From assembly GCA_964601225.1 (NCBI GenBank), contig CAZRMM010000011.1, forward strand, positions 1 to 51,647: a stretch of DNA of 51,647 nt, read 5' to 3'. Below the pieces are notes generated by a model. It saw only the letters and a program-made list of their open reading frames with translations. It ran no database searches and was not told the DNA's origin. The position numbers and the translations under genes are program-made. Below are positions 43,248-51,588 of this stretch, one piece after another. This DNA is from CAYRGC01 sp964601225. GTDB taxonomy: Bacteria; Patescibacteriota; Gracilibacteria; Peribacterales; Peribacteraceae. Each line of letters opens with the position of its first letter. Position 1 is the stretch's first letter.

Positions 43248-43619
43248 ATGAATCCTCTTTCCATTTCGAAGGTCTACCCGATCGATTACGACTGGGGTGA
43301 CGGCTATTTCACGATCGATGCGTCGCGGTCCGTTCTTCTAAGAGAAGCTGCTCAACTCATTTGGGATGAAGTACGCGGACAACTCCAGTCGAAGGGATTC
43401 ACCGAACCGAAGGATCAATTGTTTCTCGACGGCCCGCACAACGGTACGCAGGTCGGGTATGAATTTTACAGAATGGGCTTGTCGCAAGCACCGGACATGG
43501 TGCGCATCGGCGGCATGATCGGCATGAGCGCGACATGGGAAATCACCCGCGGCTCACAGGTGAGCGATGCTCTCGAAAAAATCCACGGTTTGCTGACGCA
43601 ACGAAATACGTCGGCATAA
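43248..43619 (+). CDS. Hypothetical small protein, 123 residues
   Basis: A mixed alpha/beta soluble protein that I do not recognise. It starts MNPLSISKVYPIDYDWGD after a pyrimidine-rich leader. A motif FYRMGLSQAPDMVRIGGMIGM lies in the middle. There is no signal, membrane segment or catalytic motif. A hairpin with flanking A and T runs follows the stop and can serve as terminator for both this gene and the convergent DoxX-like gene. Confidence 0.5.
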   Translation: MNPLSISKVYPIDYDWGDGYFTIDASRSVLLREAAQLIWDEVRGQLQSKGFTEPKDQLFLDGPHNGTQVGYEFYRMGLSQAPDMVRIGGMIGMSATWEITRGSQVSDALEKIHGLLTQRNTSA

Positions 43620-43657
43620 AAAAAATCGCGGCGCCGTTCGGCATCGCGATCTTTTGT
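43618..43657. terminator. Bidirectional terminator
   Basis: ATCGCG...CGCGAT with an inner GCC-GTTC-GGC pairing is preceded by a run of A and followed by TTTT. It sits between convergent genes ending at 43619 and 43671. Confidence 0.75.
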
Positions 43658-43670
43658 ACAAAATTTGTGA

Positions 43671-44063
43671 TCAGGCTTTTTGGCCGCGAATGCGGGAAAG
43701 AAGCTCAGGGTTGCGAAAGTATGCGCTGATCGTGAGAAGCACGAAGCTGATGTAGAGAGGCATGGCATCCATGTTGGAGAAGCCGTGCGTGAGGTTCGTG
43801 GCGAGTGCGCCGGCCATGTAACCGACCATGAGCACGAAGCCGATCGTGGAGGTGCGCGGGATGAGAAAGAGCACGAGGGTAATGCCTTCGACGATGCCAA
43901 GCACGTGCTGCATGCCGACCGTCAGACCGAGTTTCTGCATCATGAGATCACCTTCCGAATCGGGAACAACGGGGACGTACTTCATGACGAGGGCGAAGGC
44001 ATTGAGCGCGGCCACGAGGAGCGCGCAGATCCAACCAAAAACAAGACCGATGCGGATTTTCAT
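43671..44063 (-). CDS. DoxX-like four-segment membrane protein, copy 2
   Basis: A 130-residue paralogue of the protein at 41711-42124. It shares the four-segment plan, the LFLIPRTSTIGFVLMVGYMAGALATNLTHGF segment and a similar end (YFRNPELLSR versus LRFPEFTCR). The leader to 44063 is pyrimidine-rich (CTTTTCTTCCCCCTTG). The function is not known; membrane-located. Confidence 0.65.
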   Translation of the reverse strand: MKIRIGLVFGWICALLVAALNAFALVMKYVPVVPDSEGDLMMQKLGLTVGMQHVLGIVEGITLVLFLIPRTSTIGFVLMVGYMAGALATNLTHGFSNMDAMPLYISFVLLTISAYFRNPELLSRIRGQKA

Positions 44064-44164
44064 AGGAAAACAAGGGGGAAGAAAAGAGTGGAACCGACGG
44101 ATCGTAACACGAAACCGGAGAAACGGCGATTTGCAGCATTTTGCAAAACCCCGTATCCTGAGAA

Positions 44165-44518
44165 ATGCATTTGTCCTCCGCCATGCTCGGATACGTTGCC
44201 GCCGGCCTTGCCCTCATTGCACTCGGAATCGTGGCGTACGCGTTCACCAAGCGGAATCGTCCCGGACAGCAGACTCAACCTCGTTCCTCTTGCGAAAGCT
44301 GCCTGATGCCTTTTACGAAAGATACCGGCATCCGCGAGAACGCACGTTATTGCAGTAAATGCTTCCGCGACGGCACGCTCAACGGCGACGGACTGACGCT
44401 CCGCGACTTCCAAGCCGTGTGCTACGCGGAAATGCGGAAAGAAGGCATCAATCCCGTCCTCGCGCGTTTCTTCACGTTCATGATCCGTTTCGCGCCGCGG
44501 TGGAGAAAAAAATCGTGA
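44165..44518 (+). CDS. Membrane-anchored putative zinc-ribbon protein
   Basis: A 117-residue protein. One N-terminal membrane segment (about 6-27) is followed by a zinc-ribbon-type domain: CESCLMPFTKDTG (CxxC with MP) and YCSKCFRDG (CxxC), with the TLRDFQAVCYAEMRKEG helix after it. This is the pattern of the putative zinc ribbon family with C.sC.MPf.kd...yCs.Cy.dG. Its role is unknown. It shares no gap with the convergent VOC gene, whose stop begins at the next base. Confidence 0.75.
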   Translation: MHLSSAMLGYVAAGLALIALGIVAYAFTKRNRPGQQTQPRSSCESCLMPFTKDTGIRENARYCSKCFRDGTLNGDGLTLRDFQAVCYAEMRKEGINPVLARFFTFMIRFAPRWRKKS

Positions 44519-44932
44519 TCACGCCTGCGGCGGACCCTTGGGATCGGCATAGAACGGCTCCCACTGGTGACCGTCGAGATCCGCGAAACCGTATTGATAC
44601 ATCCAGCCGTGATCCTGCGGACCGCTCGTTTCCGAGCCTCCGGCCGCGATCGCCTTCTTCGCCAGCTCATCCACCGTCTCGCGGCTCTCGAGCTGTATGC
44701 TCACGAGCACCTCGGTGGCCCTCTTGGCATCGGCGACGTCTTTCTTGGTGAACGTCCTGAAGAACGACTCCGCGAGGAGCATCACGAAGATGTTCTCGCC
44801 GACGATCATGCAAGTCCCGCTCTCGCTCGTGAACTGCGGATTGAATGTGAACCCGAGCCGAGTGAAGAATGCGACGCTCTTCCGAAGGTCCTTCACGGGA
44901 AGATTCACGAAGATCTGGGAAACGGCGACCAT
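44519..44932 (-). CDS. VOC-family (glyoxalase/bleomycin-resistance fold) protein
   Basis: A 137-residue cytosolic protein. It begins MVAVSQIFVNLPVKDLRKSVAFF, the typical first beta-alpha unit of VOC proteins, and ends with GFADLDGHQWEPFY, where the metal-ligand Glu lies in WEPF. The His near the first strand used by true glyoxalases is not obvious, so metal binding is uncertain. A close relative begins at 51589, cut by the window edge (SLPVQDPKKSVA). Substrate unknown. Confidence 0.85.
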   Translation of the reverse strand: MVAVSQIFVNLPVKDLRKSVAFFTRLGFTFNPQFTSESGTCMIVGENIFVMLLAESFFRTFTKKDVADAKRATEVLVSIQLESRETVDELAKKAIAAGGSETSGPQDHGWMYQYGFADLDGHQWEPFYADPKGPPQA

Positions 44933-44997
44933 GGAGAAAGGAAGAATGATGGAAAGAAGACGAGGCAATCATAGGGAAATGACCGCGAATCCGCATG

Positions 44998-46428
44998 TCA
45001 CCGCATGAACGTCCTGAACGTCTGCGCGATCGCGGGAAACGCCGCCGCATGACGAGGCTGATTGAGCTTGCCGCGAAGGTGGTAGGCGAATGCGGTCGTC
45101 GGGTACGGATACGTGACCCCTTGCGACATCTGGAGAATGCCTGCGGCCACGAGAGCGGCGCGCTCGCCGGGGGACAACTGATAGTCGAGCATCGCGGATG
45201 CATAGGGATGCGTCTGCTGTCGGGGATATCGGTCCGCATCGTCCTGAACGCGCGATAAAGCGCCTTCTTCGGTTACGATCCGCCCATACGAAACCACGGT
45301 CTCCGCATCCTCGCCCTTTTTCGCCAAATGCAACGCGTGATCGAGCGCGCGTTGCGCCCTGATACCCCCGATATCGAGCGTGACTCCCCGCAATTCGTTA
45401 TCGATGCGAATGCTGAAATCGTTGAATGCAGGATCCCCCGGAACATCGAAGGAAATGCGCGCCTGACCGCTTTGATCTTCGTGACGCCGCGAAAACCCGC
45501 GAGCTCCTTTGCCACAACGACTCTGTCTCCCCTCCGCCATATCCGCCAAACGACTCACGAACGTGCAATAAAACTTCGTGAAGCGCGCGATGTCCACCAC
45601 GCTCACCAGGTTAGGAATCCACGCTATCCCCTCCTTGGCCGTGACGCCCGGGAAAAATCTCTTGAAGTCCGGACGGGAGAACATCCCCTCATTCATAAGT
45701 CTGGCAAGCTGCTCCTTGAAACGCCCGATCTCGTGGTTCGGCACCGCATGCGGAGTCGCGAGCATGCACACGGCGCAGTCCTCCTTCTGGAGATGGCAAC
45801 CCAACTGAGAACCGACCTGGAGGATTCCGGCGGAAAACCCTTGGAGATCCGCTTCGAAATCGTCCACGAACGAAAGGAAGTCATTTTTCTCCTCTTCCCG
45901 GAAACGCCCCGACGGCGCGCGGCGCCGGAGACCGGCGAAGAATCTGCCCTGATGCCCGGATAACGCGTCCAGGTCCGCGAGCAGTTCCTTGTACCATTCG
46001 AAGGGACCGCGCTCGAGACGATTCGCCGAATCTTGCTGCTCAAGGAGATGACGGGCAAAAATGCCGACGAGCGGATGACGGCATTCGGCTTCTGCCAAAG
46101 ATGATCGCTCAACAAGATTCAATTCATGCGCGCCTCGCAGTTCGTCGACGAGCTGCTCGAGAGTCGTCCCTCCGGCCGCAAGAACGTCGAGGTATTCGAA
46201 GTATGGCCGGATGGGCCCTATGAATTTCTGATTGACGGAAGGATATCTCGTAAACCGACCTACTGCCTCATGGAGAAGAGCATACGTATTGCTTCGCGCA
46301 TCGCGCCGCAACGAATCCGCCGCGGGCTGGAGCCGAATTTCTTCGAACGTTTTCGCCACCTCCAGCGTCGCCTCGAGCACTTCCTCGATATCGCGCTGGC
46401 CGAGATCGTTGGCACGACGAGCATCCAT
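44998..46428 (-). CDS. Hypothetical protein, 476 residues
   Basis: A soluble, mostly helical protein that I do not recognise. Residues about 1-60 are charged helices. HLQKEDCAVCMLATPHAVPNHE in the middle holds a CxxC and several His that could bind metal. A C-terminal segment HALHLAKKGEDAETVVSYGR resembles a helical repeat. There is no signal peptide or membrane segment. It follows the Rossmann-like gene at 46468 by 39 bases on the same strand and may be the end of that operon. Confidence 0.6.
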   Translation of the reverse strand: MDARRANDLGQRDIEEVLEATLEVAKTFEEIRLQPAADSLRRDARSNTYALLHEAVGRFTRYPSVNQKFIGPIRPYFEYLDVLAAGGTTLEQLVDELRGAHELNLVERSSLAEAECRHPLVGIFARHLLEQQDSANRLERGPFEWYKELLADLDALSGHQGRFFAGLRRRAPSGRFREEEKNDFLSFVDDFEADLQGFSAGILQVGSQLGCHLQKEDCAVCMLATPHAVPNHEIGRFKEQLARLMNEGMFSRPDFKRFFPGVTAKEGIAWIPNLVSVVDIARFTKFYCTFVSRLADMAEGRQSRCGKGARGFSRRHEDQSGQARISFDVPGDPAFNDFSIRIDNELRGVTLDIGGIRAQRALDHALHLAKKGEDAETVVSYGRIVTEEGALSRVQDDADRYPRQQTHPYASAMLDYQLSPGERAALVAAGILQMSQGVTYPYPTTAFAYHLRGKLNQPRHAAAFPAIAQTFRTFMR

Positions 46429-46467
46429 AAGTGATGCAGTATCACGGAGCGCCCGGGAAGCGTCAAT

Positions 46468-47148
46468 TCAACCGAAGCACAGTTTCGCAGGGCCTTTTGC
46501 CGCTTTCAGACGAAGAAAATACCGATCGTAGTCGAGCGCATGAGAAAGGCCCTTCTGCTCTAGAAACGCACTCGCTTTGCGTACCACATTCGGATGACTC
46601 TGCGGACCGTTGGCGCGAATCTCGCCGCCGTCGGCGAGATGCTCGAGCGCGTGCTCGAGGACGAACGCGAGCAATTCGGCCTCGCGATCGTCATGCGGAT
46701 ACGGGCCTTCCCCTTGCGGTTTTTCTTGATCAAGAATATTGCTCAATGCGATGCACAGGCTCTCGGGGAAAACGATGAGATCGAAGCGCCCGAGTGCGGG
46801 CCACGGCGCCGTCATATCGAAGATCATGCGCCGTAGGGGAGATGTGCTGGCGACAAGCTCCGGATTCGTATCGGCGAGAGTGATGGCCGATGCGGGAACG
46901 CCAAGCTCAAGCAACAATCGCTCGAGATGCGCAGGATGCGCGCCGACGCTGAGCATGGTTGCACCGTGCTTCAGGCGCTCGACGTCTTGCTCCGTCAGGA
47001 GCCCGGATTCGACGTGGTGGCTCGGACGGTAGAGCCAGGAGTACGCCGGGTTCTTCATGCGTGTGACATCATTCGGATCGAGCGCGTCGGAAAAAAGACG
47101 CTCTTCGAGGGAACGAACTGTCGCCAAGAACGTACCGTTGGCATTCAC
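46468..47148 (-). CDS. Rossmann-fold protein, possible methyltransferase
   Basis: A 226-residue protein. HGATMLSVGAHPAHLERLLL, then ASAITLADTNPELV, then FDLIVFPESL follow the order of class I methyltransferase motifs I, II and IV. The glycine-rich loop is GAHP rather than GxGxG, so SAM binding is uncertain. The rest, with HALEHLADGGEI, resembles the strand 5 helix region of methyltransferases. Its start overlaps the upstream transglutaminase-like stop by four bases (ATGA type), a strong sign of translational coupling. Confidence 0.6.
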   Translation of the reverse strand: MNANGTFLATVRSLEERLFSDALDPNDVTRMKNPAYSWLYRPSHHVESGLLTEQDVERLKHGATMLSVGAHPAHLERLLLELGVPASAITLADTNPELVASTSPLRRMIFDMTAPWPALGRFDLIVFPESLCIALSNILDQEKPQGEGPYPHDDREAELLAFVLEHALEHLADGGEIRANGPQSHPNVVRKASAFLEQKGLSHALDYDRYFLRLKAAKGPAKLCFG

Positions 47149-47801
47149 CCCGAAAGAATACAGGATTTACGATCTTTTTTGCCCCTCGGATCCGGCCACT
47201 CCGTGAGTTTTCCCATCGCGCGCTCGATGGGATCGGCGGGACGGAGACGTGCGATCTGCGAACGGGTGAGGATGGGATAGTGACGCACGGCGTCGAGATG
47301 CTCGTAGATATCCCAGAGATCGTCTTTCGTCGTCATCCACTGCCGGCGGTCGAACCGCGAGAGATCGATGGCGCCGGAGTGGGACCGGAGCGTCTTCTCT
47401 CCTTTCTCCAGGAAGTACTCGTGGAAGTAGGACATCGCGAGCTCGCGGACGCTTTTGTACACAGCTTCGCGGTAGCGGAGCACGCCGTGGTTGGTCTTGC
47501 TGATGGCGCCCCAGAAGCCATCGATCCGGAAGAGCGCGACGACGTGATCGTAATCGTAGGGAACGGAGCGCAGGTCCATCACGAGTGGCTTCCATCCGGC
47601 GACCCTCAGCATCGCGGCGGCGAGGATCGCGCCCTCGATGCACTTCGCCTTCCCGTGACGCAACACCTCCCGCGGCGAACGGCACGTACGCTTCCCGATA
47701 TCGAAATTCATCCCGAGGGTGTTCAAGAAATCCTGAATCTTGTGGGGTGAATCGCACGGACGGATGACCTTGAGCTCCTCGCGCGTGAAACCGAAGTCCA
47801 T
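47145..47801 (-). CDS. Transglutaminase-like cysteine protein
   Basis: A 218-residue cytosolic protein. KAKCIEGAILAAAMLRVAGW (Cys54) and YDYDHVVALFRIDGFWGAIS (His86) match the Cys-His core of bacterial transglutaminase-like folds. The third acid is less clear: residues after W.A are SKTN, where DPTN would be usual. Such proteins may be peptidases or amidases. The order DUF817, this gene, Rossmann protein with gaps of 10 and -4 bases indicates one operon. The substrate cannot be inferred. Confidence 0.7.
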   Translation of the reverse strand: MDFGFTREELKVIRPCDSPHKIQDFLNTLGMNFDIGKRTCRSPREVLRHGKAKCIEGAILAAAMLRVAGWKPLVMDLRSVPYDYDHVVALFRIDGFWGAISKTNHGVLRYREAVYKSVRELAMSYFHEYFLEKGEKTLRSHSGAIDLSRFDRRQWMTTKDDLWDIYEHLDAVRHYPILTRSQIARLRPADPIERAMGKLTEWPDPRGKKDRKSCILSG

Positions 47802-47811
47802 GGAGATCAGC

Positions 47812-48636
47812 TTACTCCTTCTTCGCGCGCTTGAGTTCCGCCACGAGGATGAAGCTCACGATCACGAGGAGGAACCACGAGCCGATGATCCCCAAGTGCA
47901 CCATCTGCCAGCCGCCCGATTGGTGGTTGTACTGCCACGCGTGGAGCGAGGTCGCGATGTTCTCAGCGATCCACACGAAGAAGCAGATGAGCACGAACGC
48001 GAGGGCGACGGGCATACTGCGCCGACGGTTGGTGCTAAAGAAGAGCCTCGTCCGGAAGAACACGACGAAGAGGAGCGGGATGAGGACCACGCGGACATCC
48101 GGCAGGGAGACGTTGGTGAAGAAGTTGCCGTAGATCGCGCCGCCGACGATCGCCGTAGAGAACCGCGACGGCCAATCACGGAGCTCGATACGGAAGTAGC
48201 GCCAGCCCTGCGTGAGGAAACTCGCGACGCTCGCGTACATGAAGCCGCTGAAGAGCGGCACGCCGAAGATCTTGGCGTACGCGAAGGACGGGTATGACCA
48301 CTGCCCGTGGTTCACCTTGAAGATCTCCATCCCGAGACCAAGGAGATGGAAGAGACAGATCACTTTGAGCTCGTCTTTCGTCTCGAATCCGGACCAGTAG
48401 AGGAACGCCTGCATCGCGAGACAGAGGATGAAGAGCACGTCGTACCGCGGGAGCGGGAGGACGGATTGCAGCTCCTTTGTGAGGAGCAGCATCGCGAAGA
48501 TGAAGACGGGGAAGAGGCACGCGAGCGCGTTCTTGATGCCGAAGATCAGAAGCTCGTTCCAGAACGCCTGCCAACGCGAGTGCGACGGCAGGGACTCAAA
48601 GTACTTCTCGAGATGCTGGGAGATCGCAGTTTGCAC
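47812..48636 (-). CDS. DUF817 integral membrane protein
   Basis: A 274-residue protein with about eight membrane segments. ELLIFGIKNALACLFP, PRYDVLFI, FHLLGLGMEIFKVNHGQWSYPS and GVPLFSGFMYASVASF are the hallmarks of the DUF817 (YoaT-like) family. The function is unknown. The start is GTG at 48636, supported by TATAAG about 20 bases upstream. It is the first gene of the minus-strand operon running to at least 46468. Confidence 0.85.
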   Translation of the reverse strand: MQTAISQHLEKYFESLPSHSRWQAFWNELLIFGIKNALACLFPVFIFAMLLLTKELQSVLPLPRYDVLFILCLAMQAFLYWSGFETKDELKVICLFHLLGLGMEIFKVNHGQWSYPSFAYAKIFGVPLFSGFMYASVASFLTQGWRYFRIELRDWPSRFSTAIVGGAIYGNFFTNVSLPDVRVVLIPLLFVVFFRTRLFFSTNRRRSMPVALAFVLICFFVWIAENIATSLHAWQYNHQSGGWQMVHLGIIGSWFLLVIVSFILVAELKRAKKE

Positions 48637-48656
48637 TGACCGAAAGCGTAGCGGGT

Positions 48657-48662
48657 CTTATA
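48657..48662 (-). promoter_or_regulatory. -10 box of the DUF817 operon
   Basis: TATAAG on the minus strand. The predicted leader to the GTG start at 48636 is about 14 bases. The -35 region is weak. Confidence 0.4.
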
Positions 48663-48720
48663 ACGGAGACCAAAAGTCTGAATAGATTTTGTGTTCAAAA
48701 TTCTCGCATCGAAGCAGTAA

Positions 48721-49008
48721 TTACTTCTTTTTCCCAAACCACTTCGCCGATTTCGGATTGCGATGCGGACACCCCGGCCAGCAGCAGGGGCGGCGTTCGC
48801 CGTCGAGGAGGCGCTCGGAGATCTGGCGCAGGTGATCCGCGCGCGTCTCGGGCTTCTTGCGGATCGTCATCCAGCAGATCCACTCGTTACGCGCGAGGGG
48901 CGTGAGGTCGTTCCAGAGCTCGAGCACCTTGGGGTTCGCCTTGAGCGCGTCTCGCAAGTCCGCGGGAACGGTGTGCACGACGCCGGTGGCGATGGAGGTC
49001 TTCGGCAT
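48721..49008 (-). CDS. YdeI/OmpD-associated family protein
   Basis: A 95-residue protein. VPADLRDALKANPKVLELWN, then LTPLARNEWICW and KKPETRADHLR, ending RRPCCWPGCPHR, closely match the C-terminal YdeI-type (OmdA) domain. That domain is often annotated as bacteriocin-protection; the function is not established. The CCWPGCPHR end may bind metal. It lacks the N-terminal DUF1905-like domain of longer relatives, so it is the stand-alone short form. Confidence 0.8.
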   Translation of the reverse strand: MPKTSIATGVVHTVPADLRDALKANPKVLELWNDLTPLARNEWICWMTIRKKPETRADHLRQISERLLDGERRPCCWPGCPHRNPKSAKWFGKKK

Positions 49009-49064
49009 GCTTACGCTTCAGTATAGGGCGTTCGTTTTTAAAGCAGAACGAAAAAGCGAAGAAA

Positions 49065-50057
49065 TCACTCATAAGAAGAACTTTCCGGAACGGATCTCGC
49101 ATCCTGGCGTGCCTGCGCAATAAGCAGCCTTGCCTCTCGAATCAGCTCCGGATCACAGGGTTTCTGCGACTTTCCCTGCCATTGCCACTTTCCTTCGGGC
49201 GAAATCAAAATTTTCAGTTCGCCGCAGAGTGCGCCAACCTTACGACGAAGATCTTCCTCGATCTGCGAGAGAAAAAAGAAGCGACTGACGGGATCAACAT
49301 CCCATCGTGACCGATCGGGCTTCATTCCATGGCGCTCCGTAAAGAGCTGCGCCAGGGCCTGAATGTCATCCACATTCTCCACCACCCCGCGCTCCTTCAA
49401 CTGCGCCCCCGTGTACGAGAGCTCATGACGAACGCCGTTCTTCGAGAGAACCCGTTCCACATCGGCCCTCACGTCCGCTTGCATTCCCGGCTTTGTCCTG
49501 GCCAAAATCGCATGAAGTTTTTCCTCGTGAATTTCATGCCGTATTCGATTGAATCGCTCCAATGTCTGAGCGCCTTTTTCGGGTCCGTGCAACGTCGTCA
49601 ATTCTTCGGCATAGTTTTTAGGAAATGACGGCAGGTGCCACATGCACCAGCTGTCCGGCACCGTCGTCACATGGTCTGCCTGCATCATGATCGCGGAACC
49701 GGCACTCACGGCGACCGTGCTGACATACGCGAAAACCGACCCTCCGTTTTTGCGCGTGAGATCGGTGATATCCCTAATAAGACATTCTCCCGCGATAAGG
49801 CCGCCAAAAGTGTTCACGAGAAGAGCCGTATCGATCGGTCTCTTTCCGAACTTTTCCTTTAGCACGACCTGCAATTTATCGTGATCTGCGTAGTAACTCG
49901 CGGTCGGCGTATCCCCTTCGCGACGGGAAGCGTCATACCAAAACAACGGTTCCGTTTTTCCGTCCGAATCGCGCACGATGATGTTTCCCCACTTGCCTCG
50001 GAAGGTCTCATACTCCATTCGTCCATCGGCAACGCAGATGATCTGCTCGGGTGCCAT
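49065..50057 (-). CDS. ClpP/SDH-fold serine protease-like protein
   Basis: A 330-residue protein without signal peptide or membrane segment. NTFGGLIAGECLIRDI is the oxyanion/GG turn of the ClpP-crotonase fold. TVAVSAGSAIMMQADHV places a Ser (118) as in the ASAG or ASMG nucleophile motif of ClpP/NfeD-type enzymes. WCMWHLP puts His141 at the right distance for the catalytic His. The third acid is not clear. The last 90 residues are helical and end in a charged tail. It may be a cytosolic peptidase or an ATP-independent ClpP relative. It is not joined to any AAA+ partner here. Confidence 0.7.
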   Translation of the reverse strand: MAPEQIICVADGRMEYETFRGKWGNIIVRDSDGKTEPLFWYDASRREGDTPTASYYADHDKLQVVLKEKFGKRPIDTALLVNTFGGLIAGECLIRDITDLTRKNGGSVFAYVSTVAVSAGSAIMMQADHVTTVPDSWCMWHLPSFPKNYAEELTTLHGPEKGAQTLERFNRIRHEIHEEKLHAILARTKPGMQADVRADVERVLSKNGVRHELSYTGAQLKERGVVENVDDIQALAQLFTERHGMKPDRSRWDVDPVSRFFFLSQIEEDLRRKVGALCGELKILISPEGKWQWQGKSQKPCDPELIREARLLIAQARQDARSVPESSSYE

Positions 50058-50121
50058 GGGGCCATGGTCTTCTTGTTTTTGCGTTTGTCAAAGGACCAAA
50101 AAATCTTCTCGGCGCTTCGTC

Positions 50122-50574
50122 TTATCCCTCTCGAATCTCCGGCTCCACCACGCGCTCCAAGAGGAAGAGCGACTCCTGCCAGCCGAGGTAACACGCCTCT
50201 TCGGGGATCATCGGCGGAATCCCCTCCTGCACGATCGTCATCTCCGTGCCGACCAAGACCTTCTTGAGCGTGATCGTCGTGAGCATCTCGCCGGGCATGG
50301 CGGGATCGTCGAACTTGTCGGTGTAGACCACGCGCTCGTTCGGGACGAGCTCGGTGTAGGTACCGCCGAAGGAGTGGCTGTTGCCCGTGGTGAAATTGGT
50401 GAAGGACATGCGGTACTTCCCACCGACCTTCGGGTCGTTCTCGTGCATCTTCGCGGTGAAGCCGAACGGCGGCAGCCACTTGCACTTGGCGTCGCTATCG
50501 AGGAACGCCTTGTACACGCGCTCCGGCGGAGCCTTGAGAACGCGGTGGAATCGCACGGTGCCGGTCTTTGCCAT
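50122..50574 (-). CDS. SRPBCC (AHSA1-like) protein
   Basis: A 150-residue cytosolic protein. FHRVLKAPPERVYKAFLDSD is the typical start of the START/AHSA1 domain. FGGTYTELVPNERVVYTDKF and ITLKKVLVGTEMTIVQEGIP follow, with the C-terminal helix LGWQESLFLLERVVEPE. These domains bind hydrophobic ligands; many are annotated activator of Hsp90 ATPase-like without functional proof. It is divergent from the region leading to tmRNA, with TACACT as a possible -10. The leader to 50574 is CATTTCTCACCGTTCCC. Confidence 0.85.
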   Translation of the reverse strand: MAKTGTVRFHRVLKAPPERVYKAFLDSDAKCKWLPPFGFTAKMHENDPKVGGKYRMSFTNFTTGNSHSFGGTYTELVPNERVVYTDKFDDPAMPGEMLTTITLKKVLVGTEMTIVQEGIPPMIPEEACYLGWQESLFLLERVVEPEIREG

Positions 50575-50648
50575 GGGAACGGTGAGAAATGTCTGCGCGA
50601 GTGTACCAAATTCCGCTGTTTCTTCCTGCGAAAACCCAGAGAAAATGC

Positions 50649-50654
50649 TATACT
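50649..50654 (+). promoter_or_regulatory. Promoter -10 candidate upstream of ssrA
   Basis: TATACT lies 153 bases before the tmRNA 5' end. The leader in between would be removed by RNase P. A TATCTT at 50785-50790 is a nearer but weaker alternative. Divergent to the SRPBCC gene. Confidence 0.35.
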
Positions 50655-50726
50655 CCTCGTCTCCGCTCCCTCACACCGTCGCTTCCGATTCGGTCCGCCG
50701 ATCACTTCGAAATACTCAAGGGATGA

Positions 50727-50756
50727 CCCACCTTCGCTCTGCGGAGCTACGGTGGG
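50727..50756. repeat. Palindromic repeat upstream of ssrA
   Basis: CCCACC (50727-50732) pairs with GGTGGG (50751-50756), with an inner GCTC-TGCG-GAGC. The form CCACCTTCGCTCTGCGGAGC looks like a dispersed intergenic palindrome. The rest of 50575-50807 shows no gene. Confidence 0.55.
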
Positions 50757-50807
50757 CGAGAGGAGAGAGTTATTCCTTCTTCCGTATCTTCCCACGTTTT
50801 CTTCACT

Positions 50808-51212
50808 GGGGATGACAGGCTTCGACAGCGTGATTCTGGCGTGCGACCGCCTCTGTTCGGGAAGGCAACGATTCCCGCACCCACCGTTGCAACCTATAGA
50901 TGCTGATAACATCTTCACCCGCCTCTCCGACACGGTCGAGAACGCTTTCGCGTCCCTCGCCCGCCAGCCGGTCTTGGCATAAGGTCTGACTTTTTCGGAC
51001 CGCGTCTCGCCTTCGACTCCTGCTGAAAGGATGAGACGTCACTAGCAGGACTCTCGCGTCATCCGACGCCGTGACGCCCGAGAGTATCCAGGCGTCATCC
51101 CTCGTTCCGGTCTCTGTCACTCTCCCACGGAAACGAGAAACGAGAGTGTCATGACAGTACAGGCATCCGCGCTACACGTTGGACCCGGGTTCAACTCCCG
51201 GCATCTCCACCA
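50808..51212 (+). ncRNA. ssrA: tmRNA (ssrA)
   Basis: The 5' end GGGGATG pairs with CATCTCC (51202-51208), followed by ACCA (51209-51212), giving the tRNA-Ala-like acceptor stem with encoded CCA. The T-arm GGACCCGGGTTCAACTCCCGG precedes it. The tag frame opens after ATAGAT with GCT at 50902 and ends with TAA at 50980-50982. It encodes 26 residues beginning ADNIFTRLSD and ending ARQPVLA. The 405-base length is normal for a one-piece tmRNA. It rescues stalled ribosomes by adding the tag for proteolysis. The end VLA differs from the usual LAA or ALAA. Confidence 0.95.
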
Positions 51213-51275
51213 ATGGCTTTTTAAGCCAAAAAATGAGATTTTTGATAAATCCTAATATTTCATTAGACTATAAGC

Positions 51276-51482
51276 ATGGGTATCACACAAGGATCGGACA
51301 TATCCGGCGCAGACAAGAGTGATTTTGAAAAATTGGTCGATGGTCAGGAAAATGGTCAACGACGTCTTGAAGAGGCATATGCCGAGGCTCGCGCTATGAA
51401 TGAACGAGGTGAAGAGGGCAATGCCCACTACGAAAGGATCAGGTCAGAAGTCTTTGCTGGTGTAAGTAAGATGTTTGACTAA
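51276..51482 (+). CDS. Hypothetical small acidic protein
   Basis: A 68-residue protein that I do not recognise. It is helical and charged (RRLEEAYAEARAMNERGEEG), cytosolic, with no motif. The region 51213-51480 is distinctly AT-richer than its neighbours. TATAAG lies two bases before the ATG and is too close for a normal leader. A small hairpin TGGCTT-TTT-AAGCCA (51214-51228) separates it from ssrA. Confidence 0.4.
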   Translation: MGITQGSDISGADKSDFEKLVDGQENGQRRLEEAYAEARAMNERGEEGNAHYERIRSEVFAGVSKMFD

Positions 51483-51588
51483 GCAGCTCGGCCCACCTGA
51501 AGATTTGGTCGGTGATCTGGTTCCAACTTTTTCGCAGGATGTCCATCATTACGACACTATTGAACGTACGATTTCTTCCCTCATACCC

